Source: Coniosporium tulheliwenetii (taxonomy: Eukaryota > Ascomycota > Dothideomycetes). From it: DNA of 64,000 bases. Positions 32,188 through 42,908 of the stretch are shown piece by piece. The stretch is taken from the NCBI GenBank assembly GCA_030247845.1, contig JAPDRP010000030.1, forward strand, positions 480,397 through 544,396, given 5' to 3'. Position 1 is the stretch's first letter; each line of letters starts with the position of its first letter. The position numbers and the translations under genes were made by a program. The notes under the pieces are model-generated. The model made no database searches and was not told the origin of the DNA. It saw nothing but the letters and a program-made list of their open reading frames with translations.

Positions 32188-33960
32188 TCATATCGGCGCG
32201 GATTCTTCACTTGGCTGATCCGTCTCTAAGCCTAGGGCAGCTATCTCTTCCGGTAGCAAGGAAATCCTGTCTCGACCGCCGGGGTTATGTACGAGCACGC
32301 CCTTGACATCGAGAACGAAGTTCCTGCTATGCTCCCCTAAACCCCAGTTATGGATTTCGTTGACCCACCGCTTGATTTCCAAGATTTCGTCTTCGTGGAC
32401 GGCATTGCAAATGGTGAATCGGCTGAGGGTGCAGCCTCGCCAAGGATGTTGCAGCTCGGCACCGGCAGCCAGAACTCCAAAGGACAGGCTCGGTCGGCCA
32501 ATGTAGAAGCTGGCTTCGCACGCGCTGAATGCGATGCCGTAGTGCTTGATATCTGCAAAATCGTCCTCGGTCCACGTCTCCGGTTTTCGTCCGCACGCTT
32601 CAAGTCGACGGCAGCGTAAGCGAATGCGGTTGAAAAGGATAAGAGCGGCGGACACGGCAACCTGGTTCTCCGCTGCGTCAAAGGATGTGTGATCCTTCTT
32701 GAACTCGATTGTGAGGTAGGGAGCCGTGACGTTGGCGTCAGGAAGAACATGAGTGACGGTTGTCACGAGTTGCCGATACGTACTATTCAGGCGTCGCACG
32801 GTCAGCCAGTAGGTGCAGTCTGGGTTGGTGTTGAAGGCAAAGGGCCGAGCGTCTTCCTCGTCCGAAGCGGAAGGCTTGGCCAGAGGAGGGCGGCGTAGAT
32901 GCTTATCGTCAGGAGTGGGACCCCATTCGAGTTTAAAGTAGGTACTGCTGCAGCGGCCGGGGTCGTCTGGTGAGAAAATGTCGTCCTCCTTGAAGAAATA
33001 ATTCTTGCCACGGTGCGAGAACTTGGCCTCGTTCTCGCGTATGCTTTTCATATTTCTATACTGTTCCGCCTGGTTGGCGGCCTCCCCTCTATTTAGCCGA
33101 AGCCAGACGTGGCAGTCCGGATGGGTTTGTTGATACCAGTCCGCTATCCTCCCCTCGAACCCAGCTAGTTCAGGATCTTTAGTCGAGAAGTGCCGGAAGG
33201 GTGAGTTCATTTCAATCGTCTCCGAGATGTGTATACCGTAGCGGTCGAGTATTGCCGAACGAAAGTTCTTATCGGTAACTTTTGGCGACGTGCCGCTCTT
33301 AGTCTTATTATTGTTGGATGTGGATGTTGCCGCTGTTGAAGCAGGTAGCCGCGAGGACAAGGAGGACTGCTGCGATGAGGGAGGCCGGCGCGGACGTGCC
33401 TTGGCCGGGGGTGTGTTCCTCCTGGCTGCGGAGGCCGCTGTCTGCTGCCGGTAGCCTGGAGGAGAAGGCATGGTGCGAGAACGTAGCTGGCGGACGGCTT
33501 GCCATAAAGCAGCTGTCTTGTGCGAGTCTGTCTCTGGAGGGGGTGTGTATCGTGGTCGGTTGTGGGGCTGCAGCTTTACGGATGAGGTTCGGCGGTGTCG
33601 AGCAGAAGGACACGACTTGGCCGAGGAGGAGGTAGAGGTGGGAAGTGTCCTAATTGAAGCAGCCGAACGGTGCGAAGACGACAAGGTGGTGGCCGAAGAA
33701 GAGGGTGGGCATTGGGCGCAGCCAGATGCGCGGCCGGCTGCAGCTCGACCGGTGGGCCTGTAGATCGCAAAGTCAGATGCTTGAAGGCTGGAGCATTGCG
33801 CAGGAGCGATGGCGTACGAGGGAGCTTTGAGCTTTGGCTCTGGGCGAGGTGCAGGCCAGGAGTTGTATGTTGCTGGATTGGCGACGCCTAGTGGCCGGCG
33901 GCGTCGTTGCGGTTGTTGTCGCTCGTGTGCGATAGCATGCGGCGGCGGGTTTGAGGCCAT
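32188..33960 (-). CDS. Hypothetical protein with PD-(D/E)XK nuclease-like domain
   Basis: 590 residues from the first ATG (33960); the frame is open further upstream but only with GTG. The first 250 residues are low complexity, rich in Ser/Pro/Arg/Ala. The C-terminal 340 residues look folded: a beginning KNFRSAILDRYGIHI, then APYLTIEFKKD, a hydrophobic strand with E-x-K like the catalytic lysine motif of PD-(D/E)XK enzymes, then AENQVAVSAALILFNR and DIKHYGIAFSACEASFYI. This layout resembles fungal proteins of the DUF7924 type, but I assign it from motif shape only. If correct it could be a structure- or DNA-directed nuclease. No transposon ends or partner gene are obvious, and the orientation matches its neighbours on both sides. 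Confidence 0.6.
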   Translation of the reverse strand: MASNPPPHAIAHERQQPQRRRRPLGVANPATYNSWPAPRPEPKLKAPSYAIAPAQCSSLQASDFAIYRPTGRAAAGRASGCAQCPPSSSATTLSSSHRSAASIRTLPTSTSSSAKSCPSARHRRTSSVKLQPHNRPRYTPPPETDSHKTAALWQAVRQLRSRTMPSPPGYRQQTAASAARRNTPPAKARPRRPPSSQQSSLSSRLPASTAATSTSNNNKTKSGTSPKVTDKNFRSAILDRYGIHISETIEMNSPFRHFSTKDPELAGFEGRIADWYQQTHPDCHVWLRLNRGEAANQAEQYRNMKSIRENEAKFSHRGKNYFFKEDDIFSPDDPGRCSSTYFKLEWGPTPDDKHLRRPPLAKPSASDEEDARPFAFNTNPDCTYWLTVRRLNSTYRQLVTTVTHVLPDANVTAPYLTIEFKKDHTSFDAAENQVAVSAALILFNRIRLRCRRLEACGRKPETWTEDDFADIKHYGIAFSACEASFYIGRPSLSFGVLAAGAELQHPWRGCTLSRFTICNAVHEDEILEIKRWVNEIHNWGLGEHSRNFVLDVKGVLVHNPGGRDRISLLPEEIAALGLETDQPSEESAPI

Positions 33961-34373
33961 CTGAGACGAGAAGCTATCCCAGTCTCTTTCTCGGGTGCGA
34001 TAACATGCAAAAGAATTATGTGGCGACGGGAATAACGGGAGTTTATCAGGGGCCGCGGTTGTTACGTAGAGTGAGCGTAGTGTTTTGCTAGGTGGCACTG
34101 TTTACGTTGCTATGCGGCTTTACCGCACCCACTGCAATCGGAGGCATTTCCACCGACACACATATACTGACAGTTATATTTGTACTTGCAACTGGGACCA
34201 CAATCTTAGAAGATCAGCTTGAGCTGGAGTAGTTCGTGACTGTGTGCTCAACCTTATTCGTCCCTCAATCTACATGAACACTACCCCAAGTTTCTCGATG
34301 CGAAGCCAGCTGAATTAATCAGGCAATCAACTCCTAATAAAAACCAACTTCTACAATTCTTTATTGACCAAAG
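33961..34373. other. Intergenic
   Basis: 413 bases between two minus-strand genes. It should hold the upstream region of the gene at 33960 and the end of the gene at 34374. No motif recognised. Confidence 0.4.
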
Positions 34374-34853
34374 TCAATTCCAATGAGTGCGCCGGACAAT
34401 AGCCCTTCCCGGAATTCTGTGGAGAAAAACAAATTCTTCCTTAGAGTTGTGCCATGCTCTATGTGGAATACGTAAGTGATTCTCCCGAGCAAGCTTCCGT
34501 ACCTGTCTAAACCTGATTGGACTTCGTTGTCCTCCAATATCTTCCTCTCGAATAACGATTTCTGTGACAACAACATCCATGCGATCCTCCTCGGCACGCC
34601 GTTCTGCATCTGCATAAGCAGCATCGCGATGAGCGTACACTGAAATAAAAGGTGTAGGGTTTCGATTGCTCCAGTCTAAGTGGCCTTCCAGTGCGCGGTA
34701 CAGAACCCTTCTCTCGTTCCCATCGTGCGCTTCCATGTTCACCCAGCCGAGGGACAATGCAACGATGTCCAGTCCATCGTACCGAGCAGCAGAATGTCTA
34801 TCCTCAACTCGCCAAAATCTTGCAATTACTCGCCTGAGTCTCCTTTGAGACAT
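34374..34853 (-). CDS. Small fungal protein resembling the DUF7587 family
   Basis: 159 residues, ATG at 34853. The key block is GHLDWSNRNPTPFISVYAHRDAA, followed by a charged helix and DVVVTEIVI, and the end AWHNSKEEFVFLHRIPGRAIV. This pattern (HLDW, PTPFISVYSD-like, then a terminal LHRIP) is the one I associate with a large family of short ascomycete proteins of unknown function. There is no signal peptide. The frame is intact and ends with an ordinary stop. An alternative frame runs on beyond its stop (ITYVFHIEHG to 34361) but has no matching start. Function unknown. Confidence 0.55.
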   Translation of the reverse strand: MSQRRLRRVIARFWRVEDRHSAARYDGLDIVALSLGWVNMEAHDGNERRVLYRALEGHLDWSNRNPTPFISVYAHRDAAYADAERRAEEDRMDVVVTEIVIREEDIGGQRSPIRFRQVRKLARENHLRIPHRAWHNSKEEFVFLHRIPGRAIVRRTHWN

Positions 34854-35204
34854 TATCCCTACAGATATTGGAATCGAATCAAATCTAAATCTGTAGGTAT
34901 GCGAAATGCAAAAACTGAACGGGTGAGAGATGGTTGAAACGCGATGCAGCGCGTTCTACGCGCTTTAAGTGCACACGAAATATGCAGGTATCCACGTGCT
35001 CTGTCTTAGCCAAAGCGTGAAGGGGGTGTGGGCTGCGATGTGATTGAAAGCTCCCCGGTCGAATTTTAGGCAGCAGAGTGGCAAAGAACGTTCTGGTAGT
35101 TCTTCGTCGGGCGCAACAAAGAGTGTATTCGTGAAGATAATTTGCTAATGCTGCTGCCTGACTCCTGAGCAGCTGAACAGAGCTTGGCCGCCGGCTCAGA
35201 ATTT
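34854..35204. other. Intergenic
   Basis: 351 bases before the left end of the Fot1-like element. Nothing recognised. Confidence 0.4.
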
Positions 35205-37170
35205 TGACTTAACGTGATTTGCCATCGGCCCGGACACGCCACCAGCCGGGACACCACCACCACCAGGGATTGGAAGTTCCACCACCCCTGTTCTGCCACA
35301 ACGCCTTGGTGTTTTGGCTTTATAATAGAGGGGCTAGCAGAATAATGCATGCGCTTCATTTGCAGTATATAATAATGTAGAAATACGAGATGGTTGTGAT
35401 GCTACGCTATGTGGAGGCCCCAGTCTTCTCCGCGCGGCGGAATCCATCTTTGAATGCTTGATTTCGCAGCTATATAGGCGCATCTGAATACGTGCGATGA
35501 AGAAGCCCAATCTTGACCTTGCTCTGCTGGATTTAGGACAGCAGAACGGTAGTTAGCGGCGTCAACCTCCGGCTGCCAGCTACCATCGTGATACACCCTC
35601 TCTCTGGCCTTGCGATCGGCCTCCTGCTGCCTTTTTTCAGCCTCTATCATTAGTTGGTTGACATCTAGCTCTGTAAGGACCCTACCCTTACTGAGAAGGC
35701 GCTTGTTCTTTGTCTTCGGCTGGCGCCAAGCTTGATACTCAGCATTTAGCCTCTGCTGGATAGTAGCATTTGTGTGAGCTCGAATAGCGGCCTTGAACAA
35801 GCGGTCTACCTTAGTGCATGTGGGTGAATCAAGCAAAGGATTACCGGAGCGGATAGAGGACCATAAGCGCTCGATGCCCTGGTAGGTGGTGGGCGTCCTT
35901 TTGCGTGTTCTGGGCTCCGAGGGGGGTGTCCCGGGGGTAGTGGCAGGTTCTTGAGTACTGCCCGCGGGTAGATTGGGCAGAGGCCGGTAGAACAGAACGC
36001 GTTCTTGATATTCTGGGTGGTGAACGCCTGCTCACGTGCCTGAGGATAGATAGAGATGAAGCGCTCCTTATTTATACCTGTGATACCGGCGCGAGAGAGG
36101 TTGTCCACCGCTCTACCATAATAATGGTCGAGCGGGCCGAGTAAACCAACAGCTAGCGGCTGGAGGAGGTGCGTTGAGCGAGGTGGGAAGCTGATGATGC
36201 AGATACGATTGTCGATACCGTATTTGATGAACTGTCAGGTAAGGTGGGAGTCGTGGTTATCGATGATGAGCATCCGCCAAGCACCCCCGGACCTTTGACC
36301 GGGTATCTTCATCGAACGCCTTCAGTCAAGCGATTCCAAGGTCTTGGTCGGTCCAGCCATTCGGTGAATACGCATAGCGCCATCCAGAACGATCGTAGTT
36401 GCGATCGTACAAGGTATCTTGATGCTGCGCGGCTTTCCAAATGAGAAACGGCGGCAGCACAGTCCCATCTGCGCATACACACTCAATAATAGAGACAGAT
36501 TCTCTATTACCTGGTTGCTGGACACTCCTAAAGACGCTTCTGCAGCTAACAAGGACTCGCGCGGTTGCTGCAAAGCCAAGTACAATACCTTTCTCGTCTA
36601 TATTATAGAAATTGCCCCGCTCGATACTATACTGGTTGTATTTCGTGCAGAATAAATCGAACCACGTAGAGATAATCTCAGGATCGTTATTCCACGCGCG
36701 ATTATGATCGATTCGGCGCGAAAATGTCGATTTGATGTTATGCCGTTTTATAAAGCGCTCTAGCCAGCAAGGACCTGGCCGGTGTCCACCAAGCTCTTGA
36801 GCCATTGAGACCGCATGCCCAGGCTTGATAGCCATACCCCATTGTTCCGTCTCTTTGATCCATTGAACCATCTGCTCCTCTTGAGCTACGCTTAAGAACT
36901 GCTGCGCTCGATGTGCCTCAATAATCGAGGGAGTTCCATTATCACGGTGGCAGAGAGTTGACTTCGAAACGCCGTGCGATCGGGCTGCGGAGCGCAAGGA
37001 GGGGCTATGGCCATTGTAGTAGCTTGCAAGAGCTTTCTGGAGCCTTGATTCAGGCGATACTGGACGCTGTGGAGCCATGGTAGGGTAGTTGTTGAACAGG
37101 GGGGTTGTGGTGATGGTGTCCGAGCTGGTGGCATGCCCGGGCCGATGGCAAATCATGTTAAGTCAAAGTC
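35205..37170 (-). mobile_element. Fot1/pogo-like element
   Basis: Inverted ends of about 50 bases. On the plus strand at the left: TTTTGACTTAACGTGATTTG, continuing through CCATCGGCCCGG. On the minus strand at the right: TTTGACTTAACATGATTTGC, continuing the same way. The exact outer bases and TA duplication could not be fixed. Confidence 0.8.
35402..37078 (-). pseudogene. Fot1/pogo transposase (DDE_1), frame-broken
   Basis: Start taken at MAPQRPVSPESRLQKALASY (37078). The N-terminal half to 36326 is one frame: a psq-type helix-turn-helix (SLRSAARSHGVSKSTLCHR), a CENP-B-type helix-turn-helix ending GPCWLERFIKRHNIKS, and the first catalytic block NFYNIDEKGIVLG. The frame then breaks near 36330, at the point where the second aspartate block (DNH-like) is expected. 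The C-terminal part resumes as LLQPLAVGLLGPLDHYY at about 36150 and as a lysine/arginine-rich tail to 35402. At least two frame changes separate the parts, so the copy is dead. The tail RVYHDGSW matches other Fot1-type proteins. Confidence 0.8.
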
Positions 37171-37189
37171 CCGTTGGAACCAGGATTCG

Positions 37190-37726
37190 CTTGCCTCGGT
37201 CGAGAAAGGATACTCGTCCATACTCGGGTAGCATGTTGCGCTTCGATTGCTCAATTCTTTGAGCAGGATGCTTACCAGAAAGCTAGAGCTTCGTAGAGGG
37301 TTTCATACCCGAATCAATGTCTTCAAATGGCGAGAATTGCAGTCGCTTGCAAAATCGGCTTCCCCGTTCAGCGCACGGCTGGAATTTGGTCCCGCTGTGT
37401 TGCACAGACCTCTCCACATGCGCCTTACCGAACCTAGTCAAGCGTCGGAAAACCGGCGCCTACTACTGCTCCTAGTCCTACTCAAGTATCCCCTCCCGGA
37501 ACGCGTCACATTCCCTGGTTATATAAGCAGCCAGTGCTGATCCCATCCCCCATTTGTTCCCATCTCGGAACGCGACGCGTTCCTGTCAAGGTTGAGCAAG
37601 GCTTGAAACAAGGGCACGATGGTCTGAGCAACAGAACCGCTTTTGCACGGAGAATAAGCTCTGATGGAGCGTCACGTGGCTCCGGGACAAACCTTCCCTC
37701 TCGACAACGAGCACCAAACCGTGACA
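37190..37726 (-). repeat. Possible solo LTR
   Basis: On the minus strand the block starts TGTCACGGTTTGG (37726), has a TATATAACC motif about 210 bases in (near 37519), and ends next to a TGGTTCCAACGGGAC stretch that resembles a primer-binding site. The second LTR, target duplication and internal coding region were not found, and the right boundary overlaps the edge of the Fot1-like element. Confidence 0.3.
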
Positions 37727-39729
37727 GGTTTCGTTAAAATTATATATATTTATTTAAGTAATTCTATGCTTTGCAATAGTGTTTTATATAAGTTTAAACT
37801 GTCATCTAATTCAGTCTAGATATTTTTATTATATCTATTTATAGTCATATCTGTTATTTAATCTAGTTTTAAGTTCTAGATAATATTGAGTAAAGTTTAA
37901 AGCCTACTTCTAGCTAATCTAGCCTCTAATCTAATTAGTAAGTAGTTAGTTAGCTATATTTTTAATAATACTTAATCAAGGTGAAAATCCTCGCGAATCT
38001 AGATTTAGGATATACTAAATAATAACTGATTTCCTAAGCTTAGTAAGTTTTTAAGATTTAGATAAAGAATCGCATCGTAAAGATATATTCTTAAATTATC
38101 TACTAAGTGCCTTACAATCAATAAAATATACTGTAACAATGATGTTCTTAGATAAGAGAGAAGTAGGATACAAGATCAATCAACAGTAAGGATTGGTAAA
38201 CAATCACGTTCAAGAACTATTACAAGAAGAGAACTTCTTATTTGAGTTGAGCACACCGTTCTAATGAACGAGAGCGGTGTCTTCTATATACTCCCAGTGC
38301 TTTCATAGTGTACTTCCCGGACGAGGTGGATGATGGGAGCACACCATCGTCCTCGTCGTCTCTATCGTCCACGTTTCCCATTGTTGGACGGTGCCCAGGA
38401 CCTCGTCCTGTGCAGTCCATATCGTCCACGGTCTTGGCAGCCCCGTCGCAGAGATCTGCCTGTGACGCGGACCCGTTGTTCGTAACACCGTGGTCACCGT
38501 CACCCTCAGGGTTCTTGGATGTATTCAAGATTGTTGTTGATGCTGTGTGACGGAAGCACTGGTGCTATAACAGCATATTGATGGCTACTGTACAAGAGGT
38601 CGTGCAAGGAGCAGAAGTGATGGTGGACTAGGCTATAATAAATAGAAGTTCATGTAAACAAACACGTGCCATGCGTCAGAACCATGACATGCTGCCTCAT
38701 CAGTACCCTCGACCATATCCTGCTGACTCATCCGTTAGAGCTGTTGGTGACTGTCTTGGCGGTTCCCGCTATGCCATGTCTTGGCTCTTGGTTTGTAATA
38801 TATACCTTTTCTATAGCTTATACACTCTGCATTTTCTCTTAATTAATTAATTAATTAATTAGATAGCTAAAGTTATTCTTTTCTTGGTATTAGTTAATAG
38901 AATATTAACTAGTTGAGATATCATCTAATGTATTTCATAAGCAAGAGAATCATACAAGCAAGAGAACCATGTAACGGTTAGGGTTCTAATTAAGAAGAAA
39001 GGAAACAGAGTCAAGATATAGTCAACAAAGTGAGGATCAATATCACAAGTGAGATCAAATCAAGTTACAAAGAATGCTGGGTTCTTATTTGAGTTGGTGT
39101 CATGGCTTCACTGGATTACCATCATCTCTACCTTCACAGGCAACTGATGAGAAGCCGATTACTAAGCAACCCGAACTCTGTGTTTATAAACATATCTTTC
39201 TACTTGTACATAGCTCTTTGTGCAACACCGTAGTCAATACAGCACTCATGACCTGACGCGCCTTGACAGTTGGGAACACTTGATCAAGAAATGGATCAGA
39301 CTGCTATCTATATATTAAAGGTTCTATACCCATATCTTCATACCTTGCTCTACCTACTCTATCCGTCTTGGCGTACTTCGGTAGCAGATCGAGCAGAGCG
39401 ACTTGCTTGCTCTGTCTGCTCTGTCCTTCTTGGCGTGCTCTGTTATAGATCCAGCAGAGCATGCCAAGCTTAGCAGAGCATGTCACGTGTCAGCCCGTGC
39501 TCGTTTGTAATACCTGCTCCATTCCCAAAATCGCTTCGAACTTTGACACAGCACAGGATGAGAACGGAAGAAGATATAAAGATTTAATTTTAAGAGCGTG
39601 AAAGAGCAGTACTAAGAGTATATTCCCTTAAAATCTAAGAGTTTAATTCTAGTATTGTGCATTAAAGTCTAGGTAGGTATTTGACTATGTAAACTATTGC
39701 TAGTTTAAGTCTAGTCACTGCCTAGGCGC
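37727..39729. other. AT-rich tract, probably decayed repeats
   Basis: No gene. 37740-38220 and 38800-39060 are strongly AT-rich, including (TTAA)n near 38840. Two places share TTCTTATTTGAGTTG (38226 and 39078) with similar purine-rich preceding sequence, which suggests related decayed LTR-like repeats. The minus-strand frame at 38238-38528 has no recognised domain. Near 39400-39490 there are repeated AGCAGAGC motifs. Confidence 0.45.
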
Positions 39730-40236
39730 TCCAAAGATGCTAACCAAGGCACGACGCAGCGAGAAGAGTAGTATCGACGCCTATCGGTTCTATAAAAAGG
39801 TCGCAGAGCTTTATCGATATTCTACTTATGAAGATTTCACTAAATAACGATAAAAAGAGTGGTATAGTCAGCATGGATGGTATCAAAACCATCTACCACC
39901 CTTCCCACCTCATCCTCACGGTCTTTTTATGCAAGATGGAGCGTTTATATAAACCGCTACCCCTTTCAGCCTCTCTATACTGCGTGGAGAATGCAATTCC
40001 TTGAGTAGCCGGGTACTTCGCCTGATTTAAACTCTACTGAACAGATTTGAGAGCTTTTAAAGCAATGAATCTATAAGGACAACAGGCGGTATACCTCGTT
40101 GAATGCTTTAGCGATTGCTTGAGAGCAGGCATGAGACGAATTGACTATTGACGACTTCAATCGCTGCATTTTAGAAGTTTCAGGTCGGGTTCAAGAGGCG
40201 CTAAACCACGGCGGCGGCAACAACTTTCATGGTTGA
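39730..40236 (+). pseudogene. Tc1/mariner (DDE_3) relic with RIP-type stops
   Basis: Reading in pieces, the relic gives LFMQDGA (second catalytic Asp block) near 39927, then PGTSPDLNSTEQI (third catalytic residue block) near 40014, and the end DFNRCILEVSGRVQEALNHGGG near 40160-40222. In the last 225 bases the frame is continuous but contains five internal stops. Each lies where the family has Trp (EWP, QIWELL, AWEQAWDE) or Arg (KQRIY), so each is explained by TGG to TAG/TGA or CGA to TGA. That is the base-change pattern left by repeat-induced point mutation. No ends were found. It differs from the intact Tc1 transposase at 55057. Confidence 0.77.
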
Positions 40237-40287
40237 TTTTTGGATATATATAACTACCATGATGTCATCTACCACCAGCGTTTATAT

Positions 40288-42338
40288 CCCATCGGCTGGC
40301 AAGATGGGCGACCAGTAAGCGAGCCAATCAGATTGCAGTATTTCCAGAAGGCGACTTCTTGCTCAGATATCATCAATTTGTACTTGTTTTTGAGGCTGTA
40401 AACTGCTGAGTTGGTGATGTATGACATCATCTATCTAGTTGCTGCTTCTCGTGCGAGTTGCAAGTGTTCATTCCAGCAATCAGGCTTCCGACAGAGTGCT
40501 ACACCGCATAGCAAGCAGCCTGAACGTGATTTGGCCGGCCTATCGCTGTGACGTCGCTGTCTCTTTCGTATACAATTGGCTGATAACTCCTGAAGTGGCC
40601 TTTTGCCAGATCCACCTGGATAACGGGGTGCAACCTTCCTTCCAGCAGCCTCGCACGCCTTGCAGTGATTTTGTGTCCCTCTATCGTACGCTGTGTGCTC
40701 GCTGTCTTCCTCCGCTGGATATACCAGATCTGCTAGGTGGACAGAGCTCTCGTAGTGACTGTTGGTAAGTCTTTCGGATCGCTGAAAGAGCTCACTCGTG
40801 AGGTCTCGGCGGAAGGTGCGATGTTTGGTGTAGCGATCGCATGGGATGTCTGGATCATCGTAGTGCTGGGCGTGGTAAGATAGCTTATAGCAATTGACGA
40901 TTGTAACGTCTAGTAGCCAGTGCCAGAGAGGCTTCCAAGATTTCAAATGAATCCGCTGAGTGTTGTAGTAGACGCGTAGCTGATCTGCTCTATCAACACC
41001 GTTCATGAAGTGATTGTAGAGGTTGATAAACTCAGGAATCTCCAGCTCCTTTAGGACTTGATCGCCAAATACAGCCCGCGAGGTTCTTGCGTTTGTAGCG
41101 GTAGATGGAGGCCTCTTTCGGAGCTTCTTGATGAAGTCAGGAGTTCCTTCAGAGACTGTACTCATGAACAGTACTACGTTCTGATCCTTCCAGGCGAACT
41201 GTAGCACCTTTCCATCTGCTGAGAGGCAGCCGTAAAGCTTACCCCATGGGATCTGACCGCTGTAGTCGTTTTTAAGCTGTAGAAGTGACGGATTAAGGCC
41301 ACGATTGCGTTCCTGTTGTGGCTTCCGCGATGGCTGCTGCGATTGCTGTGACTGCTGGCCTTCTTGTGGATCTTCCGCCAGTAATTCAGCCTTGGATTTG
41401 GCCGTGCGTACCGTACCAGCAGCACCGAATCCTTCCTCACGGAGTGTAGCCAGAAGTCGCGACGAGGTGAACAGGTTATCGAGCCAAACGACGTGCTTAT
41501 AGCCTCCTTCGATACCCGCCTGGAGTAGTAGATCTAGCACGACTGCTTGAGCAGCACTAAATCCACGGTCCTCAGTCCAGTAGTTATCTAAATCTACTGG
41601 CCCTGTTGTCCTTGCGTGATACAGCCAATCTAGTAGATATCCATTGTTTGCCAAAGCCCATATCTTAAAGCCTTCGGGTGTTGGTTTGGAAGGGATTTTG
41701 ACCGTCTCTTTAGCACGGCCTTGAAAGCGTTGAATGCACTCATCAACAGCGAGGTGTGTAGTAGGATTCCAGTACTCTTTGGCCTTAAGTCGTACGTGCT
41801 CGTTTAGGGGTTCAACCTTCTAGAAAGGGGTCTCTCTTTGATCAATTTTGGGCTTGGATATATGGAAGAATCGGTCTAGCTGCTGCCATCGCTTGAGGCC
41901 AATATTTCTCCGCACAAGCGGGTGTAGAGGCCCCTTGCTACCGTCTACATTCCAGTATTCAGCTACGTCATGCTCAGGGTGCAATCCCATATAGATATAC
42001 GTCGCGATATAGGCCTTAAGCTCTCCTGGAGTAGTGTCTTTCCAGGGCCTGGCGTGTGGCTCCAGCTGCTGGCGATGGAGTAGTGCGCACTCATTCGTAT
42101 GACGTGCCAGAGCCTTGAGAACCTCCTCTGTGATAAATAGATCGAATATCGCCTCTTGGTGAGCAGGATTGACGTGCTTAGGGAGGTTGGATTGGCCGTG
42201 CCAGTTGCTTATGGGCTCAATATGCATCGGCTCGTATTGAGGCAGAGGCCATGGCTCAGGGCTCCTGTTGTGCGAGGTTGAAAATGCTGCGGCGATCGAA
42301 CATACAACAACACGGCTGGGTCGCATAAGGCGTCTCAA
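40288..42338 (-). mobile_element. piggyBac-like element, copy 2 (5' end missing)
   Basis: The 3' terminus CCCATCGGCTGG (40288, plus strand) equals that of copy 1, with the shared internal TAAGCGAGCCAATCAGA. The 5' terminus is absent: similarity to copy 1 stops near 42265 and no CCGATGGG is found to the right. Confidence 0.83.
40431..42338 (-). pseudogene. piggyBac transposase copy 2, one in-frame stop
   Basis: One frame of 636 codons holds the whole protein with a single internal TAG (41820-41822) in TPF-stop-KVEPLN, where copy 1 has Glu (GAG to TAG). The first 25 residues do not match copy 1 and are probably fusion or decay. Catalytic blocks are complete: LAVDECIQRFQGR, VVWLDNLFTSSRLL and NGVDRADQLRVYY, with the C-terminal Cys cluster (CKAC, CLLCGVALC). 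AVFGDQVLKELEIPEF is continuous, so the intron of copy 1 is absent. The stop is a transversion, so it is not RIP. With 5' loss and a stop this copy is inactive, though its sequence is otherwise well kept. Confidence 0.88.
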
Positions 42339-42422
42339 TCTAGTTCAGCTGCTGCATCCACCGGGCGAAAGCAACAGCCTGTCCAGGCTCGCCACAAGGA
42401 GGAATTGAGTCCGACTTCGAGC

Positions 42423-42692
42423 TAGTGTTGGCAAGAAATGAAATGTCAGATTTCAGAGGCTGATTTCATTTCACTACCATTTCCAGTGTTCTCAATCGTT
42501 CGGTAAATTACGCTTCCAGAGCCTGTATTATACGCTATAGGGTGTTTGACTCGCGTATTATATGTATATAGCTTATAATACAGAGTTCGGAAGCTCCGGA
42601 AGCGTAATTTACCGAACGATTGAGAACACTGGAAATGGTAGTGAAATGAAATCAGCCTCTGAAATCTGACATTTCATTTCTTGCCAACACTG
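42423..42692. mobile_element. 270-bp palindromic hAT-type MITE with 8-bp target duplication
   Basis: Left arm 42423-42517 and right arm 42598-42692 are exact reverse complements over 95 bases except the outermost base (T against C). Ends are TAGTGTTGGC / GCCAACACTG. Flanking octamers are both CTTCGAGC (42415-42422 and 42693-42700). The 80-base centre also pairs partly (CTGTATTATA / TATAATACAG). No ORF. It sits just upstream of the MFS gene. Confidence 0.93.
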
Positions 42693-42908
42693 CTTCGAGC
42701 CCCTCCTGATCGAAGACAAAATACCATTCTGCCTATCGCTGACGAACGACCTTCCTCGGAAAAAGATTCTCCGAACATCGGCTCGTGTGCCGCAAAACCT
42801 TTTCGACCAACGACACATGAAACCCTAGGTCGAGGACAACCCTCTATCACGTCAAACAACTCACCGTCTACAAATCTCCAACCCGTTGCTCACTAGTAGC
42901 TCTATTCA

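Noticed and set aside
38238..38528. Asp/Gly-rich minus-strand ORF, considered as a copia Gag start
   Set aside because: No zinc knuckle or Gag motif, and no paired LTR found.
42681..42896. ORF at the MITE and MFS boundary as an extra first exon
   Set aside because: It begins inside the MITE arm, and the MFS frame already has an ATG preceded by stops.
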